This document shows positions 23,275-33,965 of a stretch of DNA of 64,000 bases, one piece after another. The notes below the pieces were generated by a model. It saw only the letters and a list, made by a program, of their open reading frames with translations, did not search any database and was not told the DNA's origin. Origin of the DNA: Aquila chrysaetos chrysaetos (taxonomy: Eukaryota; Chordata; Aves; Accipitriformes; Accipitridae). The stretch covers positions 434,001 through 498,000 of the forward strand of contig NC_054457.1 in assembly GCF_900496995.4 (NCBI RefSeq), read 5' to 3'. The stretch's first letter is position 1, and each line of letters begins with the position of its first letter. Made by a program: the position numbers and the translations under genes.

Positions 23275-23330
23275 TGTTTCACAAATTGAGCATTCGGTGA
23301 TGGAGTTCAGTATTCTTTATTGCAGCGCTG
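23275..23330 (-). mobile_element. Terminal 56 bp (R-U5 end) of the ERV2b 3' LTR
   Basis: It is identical to 26669-26724 except for a single base (TTTCACAAA versus TTTCATAAA) and ends in the proper ...GAAACA terminus. It is fused at the AGCGCTG of R to RT coding sequence. Confidence 0.88.
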
Positions 23331-24222
23331 TCATTCTTCCTGACTCTGGATTTTCCCATTCAAAAGCAAACAAATTTTGGCTCTCAGTGGCTAGGGTCAG
23401 GCAGAAAAAGGCATCCTTCAAATCCAGCACGGTAAACCAAACTTGATTATCTTTTAATTTTGTTAGTAAAGTATACGGATTTGCTACCACAGGATGTATA
23501 TCCTCAGTAATTTTGTTTATTGCTCTCAAATCCTGAACTAGCCTGTAACTCTCTCTGTTAGCTTTCTTAATTGGTAATATTGGAGTATTATATTCTGATT
23601 CACATTCTATCAACAGACCATATAGTAGGAATTTGTCTATTATTGGTTTTATCCCTTTTCTGTCTTCTAGTTTCAAAGGATACTGTTTAATTTTGACAGG
23701 TTCCTTTCCGCCCTTTAATCTTATCACTATTGGTGCTGCATTCTTTGCTCTTCCCGGGACTTCAGAGGCCCACACGCCAGGGTATACTTGATTAACAATT
23801 TCCTGAGGAGTATTTGTATTACATTTCACTTGGGCTTGTAAGAGGGCTAGGCTTAAGACATTAATCAACTGATTTTCCTTAATTCTCAAGACCATATTTC
23901 CTCTATCAAAGGTGATTTTTGCGTCTAGGTGTTCTAATAGATCTCGTCCCAATAGAGACTGTGGGGACTCCGGTAAATGCAAAAATTTATGTATTCCAAT
24001 TTGTTTACCTAATTTGTATTTAAGTGGTTTTAAAAAGTATGCTTTTGTTTGTCGTCCAGTAGCCCCTCTTACTGTTACGAATTCGGTGTCCTCTGGTATT
24101 AACTTTTGATTTAACACTGAGTATGTTGCCCCTGTATCTATTAAAAAGTCTATTTCTTGCTCCCCCATCCCTAGCTTAATTTTAACCAGAGGGTCCGCTA
24201 GGGTGGAGTCCTCCAGTTCCCT
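23331..24222 (-). pseudogene. pol: ERV2b protease and N-terminal RT
   Basis: This frame is continuous with gag across a UGA codon (24225-24223). It encodes an aspartic protease with the LIDTGATYS active site and the LLGRDLLE flap-distal block, then RT fingers (QYPLKLEDRKGI, TPILPIKK, LVQDLRAIN) to the first catalytic block FTVLDLKDAFF. It stops after the [11 protein letters not shown] block, where the 3' LTR end is attached, so the YVDD site, RNase H and integrase are missing. About 70-75% similar by eye to the ERV2a counterpart. Non-functional because truncated. Confidence 0.9.
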
Positions 24223-25756
24223 TCATGCTTCGGAGGTAACATTGGCAACGACAGCACGATTCTCTAATTTAGGGCATTCTCCTTTCCAATGACCCGTTTC
24301 TTTGCAATAGGCACATTGATCTGATTTTAAAGGCTGTCGAGCACCCCTTCGATTCCCGTTTCCTCGACCTCTCCCACGAAGCAAGTTACCTTGTCGTCCC
24401 AGTGCAGCCACAGTGGCTATGGCAATTGCCGTCCCCAGTTTCTGTTTCTCATCCCTTTCCCTGTTCCGATATGCTCTCCAGGCTTCCTCCATTAATCTCT
24501 CTAAGTCTCTAATATCCGGCTCTTTTAATTATTGGAGTTTTCTTCTTATGTCCTCTGAGGATTGCCCAAGAAATAAGGACACTAATTGCTGTCTCCCCAC
24601 GTCAGATGAGGGGTCTAAATGTGGTAAATTTTCACATGGCTGCTCTTAACCGATCCAAAAATTCTGTTGGGGTCTCTGTCTGACCCTGTTTTACGGCATA
24701 CAGATTCGACCAATTCACTGCTTTTGGTATTGCATTTTCAATACCTAATTTTATCCATTCTTGGTATCTTTTCAAAAGCCGATAATCAGTATTATCATTC
24801 GGGTCCCAATTGGGATCCGTTCTGGGCACATGATTATCTACTGTGCCTGGTAAGGTTCCAGCAGTGATTTGAATCTGAACTTGTGTTTGAGCTGCTCTTA
24901 TTACTAGTTGTTTTTCGGTCTCGGTTAGAGCATCCAACATTAAATCGATGTCTTTCCAATCTGGGTCCTGATTTTTAACAATCAGTTCAAATCTTTTAGC
25001 AATCCCTTCAGGATCATCACGGTATCCTTTTACCACTTCTTTCCATGAATCCAAATCATTCATAGTGAAAGGTATTTTAATTCTAGTGGGGCCTGCCGTT
25101 CCCATTGCTTGTCTTAAGGGGGCCAAAAGCACCGGTCTCGTCTTACTCCGAGTACGAGCTGTAATCGGAGTAGAACCCTGGTCTTCAGAGTCCTGTTCGA
25201 TGTTACCATTGCCCGCACTTGCCCCTGCCCCTTCTCCTTCTCCTCCAGGAGATCCTTCCATTATTGCCGGGACTGGAGGTGGTAATGGTGGGGAAACAAA
25301 ATCCTCCATTCTCTCCTCAATTTCTCTTAGTTTTAAACACCTCTGCCCTATGTTACAGGCTGAACAACATCTCTTCAATTTCTCAGAATCTCTTTTTTTC
25401 CTTTTCCATTGCTAGCACAAGTGGGTCTTGCGGAGCTATATTAACTCCGCACTCTCTTTGCCATTCTGGATGATTTCTCAAAGTGAAAAACATATCCGCA
25501 TATATAACTTCATCCCATTTTCCCTCCCGCCTTAAAAATAACATCAGCTGTAGCAATGTGTTATAATTCAAAGTTCCATTAAAAGGCCACACTTCGCCAC
25601 TGTCCAGTCTATATAAAGGCCACCACTGATTGCAATATTTAATTAAGGTCTTTTTGTCCACGCTTCCGCCTGGAGGTCCCCCGATTTCCTTCCAATGTGC
25701 CAGGATACAACCTAAGGGGCTCTTTTCAATATTCCACCGCTCTGTTTCCCTCCCAT
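24223..25756 (-). pseudogene. gag: ERV2b gag, frameshifted
   Basis: Gag starts at the ATG at 25756 (MGGKQSGG, a myristoylation-type MG start), one base after the stop of the leader frame. A small indel soon after the start shifts the frame. The matrix (IKYCNQWWPLY), a Pro-rich linker, the capsid including the major-homology-like region (TPTEFLDRLRAAM), and a nucleocapsid with one CCHC knuckle (CAYCKETGHWKGEC) follow in order, with further breaks near 25380 and 24560. It ends at UGA 24225-24223, in frame with protease. It lacks a PPPY-type late motif in the parts read. Confidence 0.9.
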
Positions 25757-25757
25757 A

Positions 25758-25976
25758 TTACTCGCCCTGATTTCTGTCTGCCCAACCACAAATTATTTCC
25801 ACTACGTACGTAGCTCTCTCCCTCTTGTCCCAGGAAGTCCAGACCCGACACTTAGGGCAGTCAATATCCTTTCCACAACCTATTTGCAACCTTTGTTTAC
25901 ACCACACACACTCCAGGATATATATAGATCTACACTCATTTCCCGGATGCAAAAGACACCATTCATATATCCACAT
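25758..25976 (-). CDS. Cysteine-rich leader reading frame upstream of gag (ERV2b)
   Basis: A 72-codon frame lies between the primer-binding site and gag, and its stop (25760-25758) is one base from the gag ATG. Over its first 65 residues it aligns without gaps to the frame at 33580-33281 in ERV2a: 50 of 65 identical by eye, with many conservative changes (I/V, Y/F, D/E). Cysteines at 7, 15, 23, 26, 34, 40 and 63 are shared, including a CVWC pair. The family is unknown to me. It may be a small accessory protein or a leader peptide analogous in position to glyco-Gag, although it is in a different frame from gag. Conservation between two copies is the only evidence that it is translated. Confidence 0.5.
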   Translation of the reverse strand: MWIYEWCLLHPGNECRSIYILECVWCKQRLQIGCGKDIDCPKCRVWTSWDKRERATYVVEIICGWADRNQGE

Positions 25977-26647
25977 TTATATAATACACCAAACAGGGAA
26001 TTTCTTACAATAACAACACCACAAGACAAGTAAGACAATCAAACTCAGACTTATAACTAAAATAATAATGTACGAGTTCACATCCCAAACCATCAGTGAA
26101 TCAATCACACCTCATTCGTCTCCGGCCTGTACCTCCCACGGAGTTACTGAACTGCGGATCGGAATTTCACACACTCCCTGCAGCTGCTTCTCACTCACTC
26201 AATCATTCAATTTACCGTTTCGACACAGTTTTAACTCAGAACTCACAAACGGTATCCAGTAATCCAATTCCGATGGCTTGTTTACCACATTCAGTTAGCC
26301 GAAAGATCAAAACCAAAAGTACATGAGTGGGCACCAAACCAAACCTAAAGCACACAAAGTGCACAACAAAAGTGCCCAAACACGTATCAAACCAAATGCA
26401 TACCAAGAGCATCGGCTACCTGGCATACGCTGTCCTGCATAAGTTAGTCTTATGACTTATGGATAGCTTTACAAATGACCGGTCCCAAACCCAAAGATAC
26501 AAAATAAAGAATACCTCACACTCCTTTAGATGGTGTCCTTGTCTGCTCCCGCAGTGATCCGAGTGAGGCGAGGAGTGCCTCCGGGAAAATCCCGGGGGTA
26601 CCCTAGGGAGTCCTGTTCTCAGCGGGTCCTGCAGCCGAGCAGAGTGG

Positions 26648-26665
26648 GTCCCTTCATGGTCGCCA
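26648..26665 (-). other. Primer-binding site of ERV2b (tRNA-Arg(TCG)-like)
   Basis: TGGCGACCATGAAGGGAC on the minus strand. It pairs with the 3' end of tRNA-Arg(TCG), as I recall it, at 17 of 18 positions. It lies 3 nt from the LTR end at 26669. Confidence 0.8.
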
Positions 26666-26668
26666 GAT

Positions 26669-27276
26669 TGTTTCATAAATTGAGCATTCGGTGATGGAGT
26701 TCAGTATTCTTTATTGCAGCGCTGGAAGCACAGGGGATCGCTCCTCCAAACGTGCTTAACCACGAGCTTAACTGTATGGGTTAAATACATGCCTTACATA
26801 CATATTCACTAGATTTCCGAGAAATGTTATGCATAGTCATTAGTTATCCGAAAAGCTATTAGCATATGTAAATGTCCTTTACGCAAGCGCATTGGAGGTC
26901 TCTGGTGGTCGTCCGGAGTCCTCTGGTGGTCGTCCATAGTCTTCCTCACTTGTCCACTGTTTGACCCTTGTTGTATGAGTTTGCGCAGTATGCTCCTCTT
27001 CTGGGCCTCACAAACAACTTCTCTGCTTATCTCCTAACTTTAGCTCAGACATCACAAAAGACAGAACATCTCCCCTTATCACACAGGATACCTCCACAAA
27101 CAAGACATATCATTACATACACAGGCTTATGTCCTTGGCTTGTCTACGTAAATCAACTTATGAAGACAGTTGTTAATCTTCTAACAAATTCCGAAGTCCT
27201 TTATCTGACAATACACTGAGTCAAAGCATACGTTCTATTTCTGCATCTACTAGGCCTAGTGTCAGCCTCTGCATCA
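26669..27276 (-). mobile_element. ERV2b 5' LTR
   Basis: This 608-bp LTR (TGATGCAGAG ... TGAAACA on the minus strand) has its polyadenylation signal at 26710-26715 (TTTATT on plus) and is nearly identical to 28-635. Its U3 start abuts env of ERV2a at 27277. Confidence 0.92.
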
Positions 27277-27725
27277 GTACAATTGGGGTAACTTCCAACA
27301 AACAACTTAACTGATCCACATTTAGGGTCTGTGTTATTACCTCCAGAATTCTTAGTTGTGTTTTTCAGATGGCACCTTTGAACACATGGAACCTTTTGGG
27401 TTTCATTCCACAATTCGCTCCAATCTGTTTGCCATTGAAGGTTCTCAGGGGGTATTTCAGTGTACTTTGTGAGGGACATGTTATTAAAAGCTGCTACTAT
27501 CACAGAGGTGTTAGAAAAGACTGTAGCAATTACAGGGTAGCCCCGTCCGAGACCCTTAGGAAAACGTGAACATATCCAGCAATCAGTTTGATTTACTATT
27601 TTTGCAATGCTCTCGTGGAGTTGAACAAACATGTTCCCATCCCATGCTACGCTCCTTGTCCCCAAGGTTGCCCATATTACCGTGTAAAAACTAAGTCTCC
27701 ATCGGGTTTTGTGGTGACTTTCCAT
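27277..27725 (-). pseudogene. env: ERV2a env, 5' part only
   Basis: Env starts at the ATG at 27725-27723, overlapping the end of pol in another frame as in gammaretroviruses. It encodes a hydrophobic signal peptide (SFYTVIWATLG) and the N-terminal SU with a CWIC motif (CXXC, which in gammaretroviruses isomerises the SU-TM disulfide) and several NxT/S glycosylation sites. After about 150 codons it meets the ERV2b LTR and is lost. The homologous downstream part survives in the remnant at 1506-2830. Confidence 0.88.
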
Positions 27726-29399
27726 GGAGTTTTGGGTGACTTTTTCACTCTGGTGTGATGAATCCAAGCATTCTGTTCCTTGATTCTGATTGCAGTAAAG
27801 GAGGTGAGTAGTATTTGGAATGGTCCTTCCCACTGTGGTTCCAGGGTTTTTTCTGTAAGAGACTTTATATATACATAATCCCCAGGTTGTATATTATGTA
27901 CAGGTCCATCTAAACCTCTCCCTCGAGTCCCAGCCACATGTTTCCTGATTTTATTGAGCTGTTTACTTAATGCTATCATGTAAGAGGTCACAATTTCCCC
28001 CCAGCTTGTACAGACACCCCTTTCAGTATTTCATAGGGTCTTCCATATAACATTTCAACGGGGCTCAGTCCTTCTTTCGCCCTTGGTCTTGTTCGTATAC
28101 GCAGAAGGGCTAAAGGGAGAGACTGAGGCCATGTTAGATTTGCTTCTTGTCCCAATTTTACAATTTGCTGTTTGATTAAGTGGTTCATTTTTTCCACTTG
28201 ACCACTCGACTGGGGGTGATATGGAGTATGAAGTTGCCAATCTATACCCAAGTGGCGGCTGATTTGTTGCACTATTTTTGAGACAAAATGTGGTCCTCTG
28301 TCAGAGGACATGGTTGCTGGAACCCCGAAACATGGTATTATTTCTTGCACTAATATTTTAGTTACCTCCTGGGCTTTAGCCGTTCTTGTTGGGAATGCTT
28401 CTGGCCAACCTGAAAAGGTATCAGTTAATACCCGTAAATATCGATACCCCCCTTTTCTTGGAAGTTCTGTGAAGTCAATTTGCCATTGCTGTCCAGGCCC
28501 ATTGCCTTTCCCAATCTGACCCATTTCTAGTTTGGGGGTATTCTTAGGATTAGTCTGAAGGCAAAGATCGCATTGTTGAGTCACTTGTCTCACTGTGGTA
28601 TATAAATTTCTAGCCACAATTTCTCTTATCAAATGTTTATACAGAGCCTCTGTCCCCCAATGTCTTTTCCTATGCTCCTCCCGTATCAAATGCCACAGTA
28701 AGCAAGAGGGAATGATTAGTTTTCCCTGTGGGGTATGAGCCCACCCTTCTTTATTATATGACCCTTCTAAATCTGTAATAAGTTTCTGATCTTCCTTGGT
28801 ATATTCTGGCTTACCTTCTAGGGAGATCTGCCTATCAGGAATTAAGGCCCCTTCTATTTTTACCTTTGTTTTGGCCACTTGTTTTGCCTCTCTGTCCGCC
28901 AGTTCATTTCCTTTTTCCAAATCTGAGCTCACTTTCTGGTGTGCCTTAATATGCATAATTGCTACTTTCTTAGGGAGCTGGACAGCTTCCAGTAACTTCA
29001 GAATTTCTTCTGCGTGTTTGATATTTTTCCCCTGGGAATTCAATAGTCCCCTCTCCTTCCAAATTGCTCCATGTGCGTGTACAACTCCAAAGGCATATTT
29101 TGAGTCTGTATAAATGTTCACAACTTTGCCCTGGGCCAACTCCAGGGCGCGGGTTAGAGCAATTATTTCTGCCTTCTGTGCGGAGGTGTTCATGGGCAAA
29201 GCCCCTGATTCTATTACCTCTTGGCTGGTGGTGATGGCGTATCCCGCATGTCGATTACCATTTAGGACGTAACTGCTTCCGTCTGTGAACCAAGTTTCCC
29301 CGCTTTCCATGGGGCTGTCTTTCAGGTCTGGGCGGCTTGCGTATGTTGCTTCGATGGTTTCCAAACAGTCATGATGTACCGGTTCTCTTGTGTTCCCGC
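27677..29399 (-). pseudogene. pol: ERV2a pol 3' half: RNase H and integrase
   Basis: This part reads from the nested LTR F junction. RNase H has its four acidic residues in [21 protein letters not shown] and ELADREA. Integrase follows with the HHCC zinc site ([15 protein letters not shown]) and the DDE residues in [13 protein letters not shown] and GQVEKMN. A one-base slip in a G6 run near 28004-28009 ends the frame at 27988, and the C-terminal domain (LEPQWEGPFQILL) continues in the next frame to 27677, where it overlaps env. Catalytic residues are intact, but the gene is split by LTR F and the frameshift. Confidence 0.92.
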
Positions 29400-29979
29400 T
29401 GTATTGGGTCTGGCTGAGATGGAGTTAATAGTCCCCATAGCAGCCCTCATAGAACTGTGCTCTGCATTAGTAGCTAGAAAGGTGTTGATAACACACCAGT
29501 GTTTGGCTACTGCTGAGCAGCGCTGGCACAGCATCAAGGCTGTCTCCCCAACATTTTTGCCCCCTCCCTCAATGGCAGGCTGGGGCAGGGCAAGATCTTG
29601 GGAGGGGACATAACCAGGACAGCTGACCTAAACTAACCAAACAGATATTCCATACCATATGACGTCAGCCCAGATATAAAAGCTAAGTAAAGGGAGACGG
29701 AAGGGAAGGCATTTTTGTCTTCCGGAGCAACCACTACGCGTACTGAAGCCCTGCTTCCCAGGAAGTGGCCAGACATCGCCTGCTGATGGGAAGTAGAGAA
29801 TAATATCATTTGTTTTTCTTTGCTTTCGCGCGCGACCTTTGCTTTCACTTTATTAAACTGTCCTTATCTTGACCCACGAGCCTTTTGTTATATTTTCTCC
29901 CCCCTGTCCAGCTAAGAAGGGGGAGTGATAGAGCGGCTTTGGTGGGCACCTGGCACCCAGACAGGGTCAACCCACCACA
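29400..29979 (+). mobile_element. ERVL-like solo LTR, type F, inside ERV2a pol
   Basis: This 580-bp LTR (TGTATTGGGT ... AACCCACCACA) has TATAAAAG near 29675 and ATTAAA near 29853. Its flanks CCCGC (29395-29399) and CCCAC (29980-29984) form a 5-bp duplication with one change. The uninterrupted sequence is visible in the ERV2a-type remnant near 1190. It is antisense to pol and has the same length as the copy at 51128-51707. Confidence 0.92.
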
Positions 29980-31782
29980 CCCACTGAGAAAAGAAGCTGG
30001 GTTAACAATGTTAGTGACTACAATCTCTACATCATCCTGCTCTACCAATATAGCTTGATATCTCAGGAATCTTTGTGGAGAGAGCCAATGTCCACCCTTT
30101 GCCTCCAGTACTGTTGATACTGTATGAGACACCAAAACAGTCATTTTCTGGCCCGGAGTAAACTTTCGGGCTTCCTGTATGTTCAGTATCACAGCTGCAA
30201 CCACCCGCAGGCATCCAGGCCAACCTTTTGCAGTCGTGTCTAACTGCTTAGAGAAGTAGGCAACTGCCCATCGATATGGGCCCAGGTTTTGTGCTAATAT
30301 TCCCAGGGCAATGCCCTGCTTCTCATGGGAGTAAAGAAGGAATGGCTTACTCACATCTGGGAGTCCTAAGGCCGGGGCCGACATCAAAGCCTTTTTCAGT
30401 AGCTCAAAGGCTCGTTCGGTCTCCTTGTTCCACTCAAGGTGTTTCTGCTCAGTGGCTGTCGATGCATACAGTGGTTTAACAAGCAGTCCATAATTATAGA
30501 TCCACAATCGGCACCACCCTGTCATTCCCAGAAAAGTTCGTAACTCTTTCACTGTCTGAGGTCTCCGAGTTTGGCATATTGCCTCTTTACGGGCCTGTCC
30601 CAACGTTCTTTGTCCCGCACAAATTTCATAGCCCAAATAATTCACTTTGCTTTGTATTACCTGTGCTTTTTTCTTGCATACCCGGTACCCTTGAAGTCCC
30701 AGGAAATTCAACAGACTCACCGTCCATGTCATACAATCTCTCTCTGTCTTGGTGGCGATCAGGATATCATCCACATACTCTAACAGCTTTCCCTCCTCAG
30801 ACGGGGTTTCCCAGGATTCTAAGTCTTTTGCAAGCTGATTGCCAAAAATGGTAGGACTATTCTTAAATCCTTGTGGCAACACCGTCCAAGTGAGCTGGGT
30901 CTTTCGACCATTCTTGGGGTTTTCCCATTCAAATGCAAATAATTTTTGGCTGGCTTCATGGAGAGGGAGACAAAAGAAAGCATCCTTCAAATCTAAAACA
31001 GTAAACCAAGTCAATTCAGGTGTTAATACAGTCAACAGGGTATATGGGTTCGCCACTACCGGGTAAAGATCTTCAGTTATCTTATTCACCGCCCGTAAGT
31101 CTTGGACCACCCGATATGACCCATCGGGCTTCCGAACAGGTAATATAGGGGTATTGAATTCAGACTCACACTCTTTTAGTAACCCCAACTGCAAAAATTT
31201 TTCTATCACCGGCTGAATTCCTTCTCTGTCTTCTTTCTTTAGGGGATATTGTTTAATCCTTACTGGCTTTTGGCCTTCCTTGATCCTAACTTCAACAGGT
31301 GGAGCACTTTTCGCTCTTCCAGGTGCATCAGTAGCCCATACCCCTGGGTACACTTGGTTTAAGATGTCCTCATTAATGCTTCCTTCTAGGGGGAGACTGG
31401 TTAAGGTTAGGCTCAATATTTGAATATATTCTTGATCTTTTACCTCCAGAGTAATTTCTCCCTTTTTGAATACAATTTTTGCTTCCAATTGTTCCAACAA
31501 GTCCCTTCCCAAAAGTGCCTTTGGGGAGTTGGGCATATATAAAAATTTATGAATGCCCCACTGTTTTCCTAATTTATATTCTAAAGGTTTACAAAAATAT
31601 GCCTTTTCACTTTGGCCAGTCGCTCCTTTCACCATGACATAATCATCTCCCAGGGGCATCAAAGCTTGGTTCAGAACCGAGTATGTTGCCCCCGTATCTA
31701 CCAAAAATTCTATTTCTTGTTGTGTTTTCCCTAGCTTAATTATAACCAGTGGATCCGCTAGGGTAGATTCCCCAGGTTCCCG
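29980..31782 (-). pseudogene. pol: ERV2a pol 5' half: protease and reverse transcriptase
   Basis: The frame is continuous with gag after UGA at 31785-31783. The aspartic protease carries LVDTGATYS and LLGRDLLE. RT follows with YPLKKEDREGI, the catalytic [20 protein letters not shown] and YVDDILIAT (near 30770), then thumb and connection to the RNase H boundary. No stop occurs until the frame runs into the nested LTR F at 29979. Protease plus RT are thus open, but the full Pol polyprotein is severed by the insertion. Confidence 0.92.
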
Positions 31783-31785
31783 TCA
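31783..31785 (-). promoter_or_regulatory. In-frame UGA between gag and pol (candidate readthrough site)
   Basis: The gag frame and the protease frame are the same, separated only by UGA. The next codon is CGG, a 3' context known to favour readthrough in some RNA viruses. ERV2b keeps UGA at the same place (24225-24223), followed by AGG. Murine-type gammaretroviruses use UAG here. Confidence 0.7.
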
Positions 31786-33237
31786 ATCTCTCTCCACATG
31801 GGCTACCGTTCTTCCTGTTTGAGTCCTCTGATCCTCCTTGTTCCTTGGGCATTCCTTTTTCCAATGACCATATTTCTTACACAAAGCGCATTGATCCTTG
31901 CCCAGTCGGGGCAAGTCTCGTCTAGGCCCTCTTCCTCTTTCTTCCTGGATAACAGCCATTAATTTCTTTTGCCCTTGCCTGTATCCTTCTTCTCTGTTAC
32001 TAAATACTCTCCATGCTTCATCCAATAATATTTCTAAATTCCTACCCTCTGTAGGGCGTAATTTCTGAAGTTTACGCCTTATATCCCTTGCAGATTGACC
32101 CAAAAACAGGGAGACCAATTGTTGTATTCCTACCTCTGACCCAGGATCCAGCGGTGTGCTGCGACGCATTACATCCCTCAGTCGATCCAGGAATTCAGAT
32201 GGAGACTCGGAAGGACTCTGTTTAACTGCATATAAAGCTGACCAATTTATAGTTTTGGGGATTGCCCTCTCCATTCCTTTTGTAATCCAATCCTGATACC
32301 CCTGCAATCTTTCCATATGTGCAGATCTATTAACATCCCACTTTGGGTCTTGGAGAGGGAAATATTCCTTAATGTCCCCTCCTGTGATCTTATAATGATC
32401 TTCAGCTAGGTTCCCTGCTGTTTTTAAAATCAGCTGTTTCTCTGTCTCAGTCATATATTCCAATAATAGCTGTATATCCTTCCAATCAGGGTTATGCTGT
32501 TTTACAATAAATTGGAAATGCTTAGTTACACCTATCGGATCACTCCTATAATCTTTTGCAACCTTTTTCCATTCCCCTAGGTCAGCAGTAGAAAAGGGTA
32601 CTTTGATTAACATCGTCCCACCATCCGGCCCCACCGCCTCTCGGAGAGGTGCTTGTAAAGCTGTTGAGGTAGTTTTCTTCCTAGTACGGGAAGATACAGG
32701 GCTGTCCGGGGGGGTTGGAGTTCTATCCGAGTCTGCATCCTGTTCCTGTGGTCGAGGGGGAGGCTTAAACAAATCAATTAGATCTTGTTCTGGTGCCTGA
32801 TGGATTTTATTTGCCTTAGTACATCTTTGTCCAATACTACATGCCGAACAGCACCGCCTTAGTTTACCTCTAAGCTCCTTGTTGTTTTCTTGCTCAAGTG
32901 CAAGCACCATGGGGTCCTGTGGGGGTACCATTCCACAGTCCCTTTGCCACTCCGGATGGTTTCGGAGGGTGAAAAACATGTCTGCATATGAAACCTCATC
33001 CCATTTTCCTTCTCTCCTTAAAAACAGCATTAGTTGTAATAGAGTATTATAATCTATTGACCCATTAAGTGGCCACTTAGCATCACCTTCTAACTTATAC
33101 AATGGCCACCACTGATTGCAATATTTAATAAGGCTCTTTTTACTTTCCCTACCTCCGGTCCCAACAATATCTTTCCAGTGGGCAATTACACAACCCAGAG
33201 GACTCTTCCTCAATATTCCCCCTTGATTCTTTCCCAT
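31783..33237 (-). CDS. gag: ERV2a Gag polyprotein (open frame)
   Basis: An uninterrupted 484-codon gag starts at ATG 33237-33235 (MGKNQGG, an MG start suited to N-myristoylation). Upstream codons in the same frame stay open back to 33480, so an N-terminally extended form is possible. In order: matrix (IKYCNQWWPLY), a Cys-rich segment (CCSACSIGQRC), a Pro-rich linker (FKPPPRPQ), capsid with a major-homology-like region (SPSEFLDRLRDVM, LGQSARDIRRKLQK), and nucleocapsid with one CCHC knuckle (CALCKKYGHWKKEC). It ends at UGA followed by CGG, in frame with protease, the arrangement used for stop-codon readthrough. Its length is close to typical gammaretroviral Gag. Capsid assembly role by family; no PPPY late motif seen. 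Confidence 0.93.
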   Translation of the reverse strand: MGKNQGGILRKSPLGCVIAHWKDIVGTGGRESKKSLIKYCNQWWPLYKLEGDAKWPLNGSIDYNTLLQLMLFLRREGKWDEVSYADMFFTLRNHPEWQRDCGMVPPQDPMVLALEQENNKELRGKLRRCCSACSIGQRCTKANKIHQAPEQDLIDLFKPPPRPQEQDADSDRTPTPPDSPVSSRTRKKTTSTALQAPLREAVGPDGGTMLIKVPFSTADLGEWKKVAKDYRSDPIGVTKHFQFIVKQHNPDWKDIQLLLEYMTETEKQLILKTAGNLAEDHYKITGGDIKEYFPLQDPKWDVNRSAHMERLQGYQDWITKGMERAIPKTINWSALYAVKQSPSESPSEFLDRLRDVMRRSTPLDPGSEVGIQQLVSLFLGQSARDIRRKLQKLRPTEGRNLEILLDEAWRVFSNREEGYRQGQKKLMAVIQEERGRGPRRDLPRLGKDQCALCKKYGHWKKECPRNKEDQRTQTGRTVAHVERD

Positions 33238-33280
33238 TTTATAACTTCTCCTTTTAATAAGCTTCCATGCAAATCGTTTC

Positions 33281-33580
33281 TTACACCTCTTTATAGTCTT
33301 CTCCCAGTTTTCCTCCAACACGTCCCGAATTTCCGGGATTAAATTTTCCTTTCCACACACCAATTTCACTATTTCGGCTACCTTTCCAACCACAAACAAT
33401 CTCAACTGTGTACGTAGCACGTCCCCTCTTATCCCAGGGAGTCCAAACCCGACGCTCAGGGCATTCAATATCCCCTCCACAATCTATTTGCAACCTCTGT
33501 TTACACCACACACATTCCAGGACATATGAGGGCATACACTCATTTCCTGGATGTAAAAGACACCATTCAAATACCCACAT
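33281..33580 (-). CDS. Cysteine-rich leader reading frame upstream of gag (ERV2a)
   Basis: This 99-codon frame upstream of and partly beside the gag N-terminal extension is in a different frame from gag. Its first 65 residues align without gaps to the ERV2b frame at 25976-25758 (50 of 65 identical by eye). Shared features are CLLHPGNEC near the start, CVWCKQRLQI, a second cysteine pair (C34, C40) and WDKR. Spacing of the shared cysteines (7, 15, 23, 26, 34, 40, 63) suggests metal binding or disulfides, but I recognise no family. The tail after residue 65 is not conserved. No signal peptide or membrane segment is evident. Confidence 0.5.
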   Translation of the reverse strand: MWVFEWCLLHPGNECMPSYVLECVWCKQRLQIDCGGDIECPERRVWTPWDKRGRATYTVEIVCGWKGSRNSEIGVWKGKFNPGNSGRVGGKLGEDYKEV

Positions 33581-33965
33581 TTATGCGATGCACCATACAG
33601 GGACTTTCTTATACCAACATCACAAAATGATTAAGATAATCAAGCTCAAACTTACAATTACAACTCTAACATATAAATTCAAGTTCCAAATCATCAGGGA
33701 GTCACACTTTGTTCGTCTCCGGCCGTACCCCTTGTGGAGTTACGAAACTGTGGATCAGAACTCCACACATGCTCTGCAGCTGAGCTGCGTCTCTTTTACT
33801 CAAACATTCAATTCACAGTTTTAGACATTTACACATTAACAAGCATATATACACATATAAATCTCAACATAACAATTCCACATACTCACACAAAATCTTT
33901 AACATTAAATTTCCAAACATTCACGTCATACAATCATTACTCCAGTTGACAACCTTTCAGCAGCT

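Larger units (their letters stand above)
23275..27276 (-). mobile_element. ERV2b: gammaretrovirus-like provirus with truncated pol and no env
   Basis: On the minus strand the order is 5' LTR (27276-26669), tRNA-Arg PBS, leader, cysteine-rich leader frame, gag, protease, half of RT, then directly the last 56 bp of the 3' LTR (23330-23275). Everything from mid-RT through env and the 3' U3 is deleted. The right flank is inside ERV2a env (GTAC) and the left flank reads ATGG, so there is no matching target duplication. That suggests recombination or deletion after insertion. Confidence 0.9.
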
